Assembly: GCF_007595705.1 (NCBI RefSeq)
Contig: NZ_NISY01000013.1
Coordinates: 248,001-312,000, forward strand
Source of the DNA: Streptomyces sp. SAJ15
GTDB lineage: Bacteria > Actinomycetota > Actinomycetes > Streptomycetales > Streptomycetaceae
Reading direction: 5' to 3'
DNA: 64,000 bases
Part shown: one piece after another, positions 60,728 through 64,000 of the stretch
Numbering within the stretch: position 1 is the stretch's first letter
How the letters are laid out: each line of letters opens with the position of its first letter
Made by a program: the position numbers and the translations under genes
The notes under the pieces: model-generated
Databases searched by the model: none
What the model saw: the letters and a program-made list of their open reading frames with translations, nothing else
What the model was told of the DNA's origin: nothing

Positions 60728-62152
60728 TTACGCCCCGGGCTTGGCCGAGTCCACGCCCGGTCGGGCCTTCCGCCAGTGGCCGCGGGTGAAGTCGGGGATG
60801 GTCTGCGGGGCGCCCTTGGCCCGGATGGAGGCGTTGCTCAGCGGCACCGGCGCGGTCCAGGTGGCCCCGTCGTAGACGTCGAAGTCCGGCACCAGACCGA
60901 GCCGCATGCACTGCGTCAGGCGGTAGAGCATGATGTAGTCCATCCCGCCGTGTCCGCCCGGCGGGTTGCTGTGCTCCTTCCACAGCCAGTGGTCCCAGTC
61001 GGCGTACGCCGTGAAGTCACCCCAGCGGTCGTCGTGCATCTCCGGTTCCAGATAGATCCGGGGCGGATAGTCCTCGAAGACCCCCTTGGTGCCGCCGAGG
61101 ATGTTGTGCCGGCTGTACGGGTGCGGGTTGGAGACGGCGTGCTCCAGCCGGATGACACGACCCTTCGCGGTCTGCACCAGGCTGATCGACATGTCGCTTT
61201 CTATGTATGTCTCCTTCCAGCTCGGGTCGCCGGGCGGCATGTGCTGCTCCCGATAGGCGGCCAGACCGCGGGCGGGGGAGCCGAAGGTGGTGATCCGCAC
61301 GGCGCGGTCGCCGCGGTTGACGTCCATGTAGTTGGCGACCGGGCCGAAGCCGTGGTTGGGGTAGAGGTCGCCGCGCAGCCGGGTGTGCCAACGGCGGCGC
61401 CACGGCGTCTCGTAGTACTCCGGGTCGAACATCAGCCCGCGCAGGTCGTGGATGTACGCGCCGGCGCCGTGCAGCAGCTCGCCGAAGAGGCCCGCGTGCG
61501 CCATCCGCAGTACCCGCATCTCGTTCCTGCCGTAACAGCAGTTCTCCAACTGCAGGCAGTGGCGGCGGGTGCGCTCCGAGACGTCGACCAGCTCCCACAG
61601 CTGGTCCAGCTCCATGGCCAGCGGGCACTCGACGCCGACGTGCTTGCCGTGCTCCATCGCCGTCCGGCACATCTCGAAGTGCCACTCCCAGGGCGTGGCG
61701 ACGTAGACGAAGTCGACGTCGGCGCGCTCACACATCCGCACGAAGTCGTGCTCGCCGTGGGCGTAGCCGGCGGGCGTGGGCCGGCCGGCGGCGGTGACCT
61801 TGGCGACCGCTCTGGTGACCTTCTCCTTCACCGGGTCGCACACCGCGGTCACCCGCACCCCCGGCAACGCCAGAAAGAGGTCGATCATGCTGCCGCCGCG
61901 CTGGCCGAGGCCGACGATGCCGACGCGCACGGTGGCGCGCGGCTCGAAGGGCACCCCGATCATGGTCGCGCCGCGCCGCGGTGGAGTCGCGGGGGACTCC
62001 TCGGTGTCCACGGACTCGGCCGCGGTGGCCGGCGCGGCGGACGCCGGTTCGGCGGCGAGGCCGCCGAACCCGACGCCGATCCCGGCCCCGGTGGCGCCCG
62101 CGGTCCTCAGGACCGAGCGTCGACTGGGCTGTCGCGGTGTTTCCTCGTTCAT
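60728..62152 (-). CDS. Tat-exported Gfo/Idh/MocA-family protein, GH109-like
   Basis: 474 residues. A twin-arginine signal (SRRSVLRTAGATGAG) ends near residue 40. The Rossmann fold starts with VRVGIVGLGQRGGSMIDLF. Later blocks DFVYVATPWEWHFEMCRTAM, GKHVGVECPLAMELDQLWEL and LENCCYGRNEMRVLRMAHAG match GH109 glycosidases (NAD-dependent alpha-N-acetylgalactosaminidases and relatives). It probably cleaves a glycan outside the cell. Tat export fits, since the NAD would be bound before export. GGAGG lies seven bases before ATG 62152. Confidence 0.92.
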   Translation of the reverse strand: MNEETPRQPSRRSVLRTAGATGAGIGVGFGGLAAEPASAAPATAAESVDTEESPATPPRRGATMIGVPFEPRATVRVGIVGLGQRGGSMIDLFLALPGVRVTAVCDPVKEKVTRAVAKVTAAGRPTPAGYAHGEHDFVRMCERADVDFVYVATPWEWHFEMCRTAMEHGKHVGVECPLAMELDQLWELVDVSERTRRHCLQLENCCYGRNEMRVLRMAHAGLFGELLHGAGAYIHDLRGLMFDPEYYETPWRRRWHTRLRGDLYPNHGFGPVANYMDVNRGDRAVRITTFGSPARGLAAYREQHMPPGDPSWKETYIESDMSISLVQTAKGRVIRLEHAVSNPHPYSRHNILGGTKGVFEDYPPRIYLEPEMHDDRWGDFTAYADWDHWLWKEHSNPPGGHGGMDYIMLYRLTQCMRLGLVPDFDVYDGATWTAPVPLSNASIRAKGAPQTIPDFTRGHWRKARPGVDSAKPGA

Positions 62153-62602
62153 CGAGCCTCCAGGTGAACTGACCGGCACGGCTGGTGGATGCACCTCGTC
62201 AGGACCCTGGCGGTTGCGGCACATGGGGCACAAGAGAGCCCGATTGGACTCTCGGTACGGGGAGTTGGACTTCCGTCACACCGATGGCCGCCTGGCTGAA
62301 CGGGAGGGCACGGGGCGGCGGCCCGACGACGGTGCGCCGCGAGCCGCGACCGGACCCGACCGGCGGGCGATGGCCGCCCGGAGCGCGTGCCGCCCGGAGC
62401 GCGTGCCGCCGGGAGGGCATGCTGTCCGGAGCGCCGGCCGCCCGGAGCGCGTGCCGTCCGGAGGGCGTGCTGCCTGGAGCGCGTGCTGCCTGGAGCGCGT
62501 GCCGTCCCGAGTGCCGGCCGCCCGCCGCCCGGAGCGCCTTGTGGGGCCGCCCCCGCGTGCCGCGGTTGTCGGCGGTCGGGGCGGCGGTGGCTCAGCAGCC
62601 GC
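62153..62602. other. 450-bp intergenic region dominated by a tandem repeat
   Basis: Lies between the GH109-like gene and the MarR gene, both on the minus strand. The left part (62160-62260), with GGACTCTCGGTACGGGGAGT, probably holds the GH109 promoter. The right part is the 16-bp repeat array at 62376-62519. No gene was found. Confidence 0.55.
62376..62519. repeat. Nine 16-bp tandem repeats
   Basis: Unit near GCCCGGAGCGCGTGCC; nine copies start every 16 bases from 62376 to 62504, two of them adjacent and identical and a third identical copy at 62440. A decayed tenth copy follows. The 16-bp period breaks any reading frame, so the array is not coding. Confidence 0.92.
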
Positions 62603-63067
62603 TCAGCAGCCGCCCGGACCGACGGAGAGCGTGTCCAGGAGCCCACCGAGCATCTCCCGCTGCCGCGCGGAAAGGGGCGCGAGCACGTCCTCCGCCGCGG
62701 CCCGGCGCGCGTCCCGCAGCGCGCGCAGCGCCGAGCGGCCGGTCTCGGTGAGCTCGATGCGGATCACCCGGCGATTGGCCGGATCCGGTGCCCTGCGCAC
62801 CGAGCCGTGCGCCTCCAGGGCGTCGACCAGGGTCGTCACCGCGCGCGGCACGACGTCGAGGCGCTCCGCGAGATCCGCCATCCGGGGCGGTCGGCCGTCA
62901 CGGTCGAAGTGCGCGACCGTGCGCAGGAGCCGAGACTGGGCCGGGGTGATGCCCAGCGGCTCCAGATGGCGCCTCTGCGCGCGGTGCAGCCGGCGCGTGA
63001 GGCTCAGCAGCTGCTCGGCGAGCTGCCCGGAGGCGTCGGAGGCGGGGAAGGGCGCGGGGGTGCACAT
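62603..63067 (-). CDS. MarR-family transcriptional regulator
   Basis: 154 residues with a winged helix-turn-helix. LGITPAQSRLLRTVAHFDRD leads into MADLAERLDVVPRAVTTLVD (recognition helix), then the wing RRAPDPANRRVIRIELTETG. MarR proteins bind palindromes and are often released by small phenolic or antibiotic-like ligands. It is divergent from the ABC exporter gene at 63351, with overlapping promoter-like sequences between them, so it probably controls itself and that exporter. ATG 63067. Confidence 0.92.
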   Translation of the reverse strand: MCTPAPFPASDASGQLAEQLLSLTRRLHRAQRRHLEPLGITPAQSRLLRTVAHFDRDGRPPRMADLAERLDVVPRAVTTLVDALEAHGSVRRAPDPANRRVIRIELTETGRSALRALRDARRAAAEDVLAPLSARQREMLGGLLDTLSVGPGGC

Positions 63068-63094
63068 ACGGTGACTCTACCAGGGCATAATTCA

Positions 63095-63124
63095 TTGTGA
63101 GCTTAGGTAACAGTGGTCTATGCT
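63095..63124 (+). promoter_or_regulatory. Putative promoter of the ABC exporter gene
   Basis: TTGTGA (63095-63100) and TATGCT (63119-63124), spaced 18 bp, resemble -35 and -10 elements. They lie in the only AT-rich stretch between the divergent MarR and ABC genes, where a MarR operator is expected. Confidence 0.45.
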
Positions 63125-63350
63125 CATCATGGCTCGACGCGCGCCTTCGGCCGGCTCGTCGCCGCACAGGCGGCCGGCGACCGGGTGCCGGCGCGCCGCT
63201 GCGAGCGCGCCGTCATCGGCCCGCCGCTGTCGGCGGGCGGCCGTCGGGCTCGCCGAGCCGCCGTACGGCGCCCGTGGCGCCGCGCGACGCACCGCCCTCG
63301 ACCCCTCGACTCCGACTCCCGCCATCGACGCCCGACGCCTGAAGGAGCCC

Positions 63351-64000
63351 ATGCATCACGACGCACCCGAGTGGACCCCACCGCCCGCCGACCCGGACCA
63401 GCCCGCCCAGGTGCGGCGCATCCTGCGGCTCTTCCGTCCCTATCGCGGCCGGCTGGCCCTGGTGGGGCTGCTGGTCGCGGCCTCCTCGCTGGTCTCGGTC
63501 GCCTCCCCGTTCCTGCTCCGCGAGATCCTCGACACCGCGATCCCCGAGGGGCGCACCGGCCTGCTGACCCTGCTGGCCCTGGGCATGGTCCTCGCGGCGG
63601 TCGTCACCAGCGTGTTCGGCGTGCTGCAGACCCTGATCTCCACCACCGTCGGCCAGCGCGTCATGCACGATCTGCGCACCGGGGTCTACGACCGGCTGCA
63701 GCGGATGCCGCTGGCCTTCTTCACCCGCACCCGCACCGGCGAGGTGCAGTCCCGGATCGCCAACGACATCGGCGGTATGCAGGCCACCGTCACCTCGACC
63801 GCGACCTCGCTCGTCTCCAACCTCACCAGCGTCGTCGCCACCATCGTCGCGATGCTCGCGCTGGACTGGCGGCTGACCGTGGTCAGCCTGCTCCTGCTGC
63901 CGCTGTTCGTCTGGATCAGCCGCCGCGTCGGCCGGGAACGCAAGAAGATCACCTCGCAGCGGCAGAAGCAGATGGCCGCCATGGCCGCCATGGTCACCGA
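63351..64000 (+). CDS. ABC exporter, membrane/ATPase fusion (5' part; runs off window)
   Basis: First 216 codons of an ABC exporter half. The membrane domain begins VRRILRLFRPYRGRLALVGL, with five hydrophobic segments visible (for example LVGLLVAASSLVSVASPFLL and VSLLLLPLFVWISRRVGRER). VYDRLQRMPLAFFTRTRTGEVQSRIANDIG is the usual coupling-helix region. The ATPase domain lies beyond the right edge. ATG 63351 follows GAAGGAG; the frame is also open from ATG 63129, but that part is arginine-rich and has no such site. It is divergent from the MarR gene. Confidence 0.9.
   Translation, partial: MHHDAPEWTPPPADPDQPAQVRRILRLFRPYRGRLALVGLLVAASSLVSVASPFLLREILDTAIPEGRTGLLTLLALGMVLAAVVTSVFGVLQTLISTTVGQRVMHDLRTGVYDRLQRMPLAFFTRTRTGEVQSRIANDIGGMQATVTSTATSLVSNLTSVVATIVAMLALDWRLTVVSLLLLPLFVWISRRVGRERKKITSQRQKQMAAMAAMVT

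Noticed and set aside
62376..62519. Possible CRISPR array or coding repeat
   Set aside because: There are no spacers between the 16-bp units, and a 16-bp period shifts the frame with each copy.
63101..63109. Half iron box (CTTAGGTAA) between the MarR and ABC genes
   Set aside because: Only one half-site matches; the second half of the 19-bp palindrome is absent.

Overview
The window is chromosomal DNA of a high-GC actinomycete, almost certainly a Streptomyces. Coding frames have near-total G/C at codon position 3, GTG starts and 4-bp ATGA/GTGA gene overlaps are common, hairpin terminators lack U-tails, and several families are typical of Streptomyces (DUF5133-like protein, family 2B encapsulins, a DmdR/DtxR-type iron box). 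No tRNA, rRNA, CRISPR array, transposase or prophage gene was seen. Both ends cut a gene: a UdgX-type uracil-DNA glycosylase on the left and an ABC exporter on the right.

Layout. (1) 1-6.4 kb: DNA repair (UdgX), a hemerythrin-like protein, an orphan cytochrome oxidase subunit I with a small membrane partner, a peptidyl-tRNA-hydrolase-like baeRF protein, a small DUF2795-like protein and a short-chain dehydrogenase. (2) 6.8-24.4 kb: a large glycan locus. It holds a UDP-xylose-synthase-like enzyme, a NodU/CmcH carbamoyltransferase, heptose synthesis (GmhA, HldE and a GmhB-like phosphatase), two GT9 heptosyltransferase-like proteins, five other glycosyltransferases, a pyruvyl-transferase-like protein, an MFS transporter and a repeat protein open in all six frames. 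Several short GC-rich tandem repeats sit at gene junctions here. (3) 24.5-28.1 kb: two small Streptomyces-type proteins and two tandem family 2B encapsulin shell genes. (4) 28.2-44.7 kb: secreted phosphodiesterase-type enzymes, an acetyltransferase, xylulokinase, a SNF2 helicase/SWIM protein pair, an NCS1 permease with a methyltransferase, an F420/FMN-type oxidoreductase, a roadblock protein and several unknowns. (5) 44.7-55.6 kb: an iron-box-controlled siderophore-binding lipoprotein, an NmrA-like protein, two unknowns, a LysE exporter, a long-form GAPDH, TesB thioesterase, a Ski2-like helicase and a DUF457-like membrane hydrolase. (6) 55.7-64 kb: an asymmetric heterodimeric ABC exporter, an L,D-transpeptidase-like lipoprotein, a Tat-exported GH109-type enzyme, and a MarR regulator divergent from another ABC exporter.

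How the genes fit together. In the glycan locus, GmhA isomerises sedoheptulose-7-phosphate, HldE phosphorylates and then nucleotidylates the heptose, and the GmhB-like phosphatase removes the 7-phosphate between those steps. This would give an ADP-(or NDP-)D-glycero-D-manno-heptose that the GT9 enzymes could transfer. Carbamoylation and possibly pyruvylation would decorate the product. No HldD epimerase, flippase, polymerase or ligase was seen, so both the final product (surface glycan or glycosylated metabolite) and its export route are open. The encapsulin pair has no adjacent cargo gene, but a xylulokinase, a known cargo family of family 2B encapsulins, lies about 3 kb away. All family assignments come from reading motifs by eye; no database search was run.
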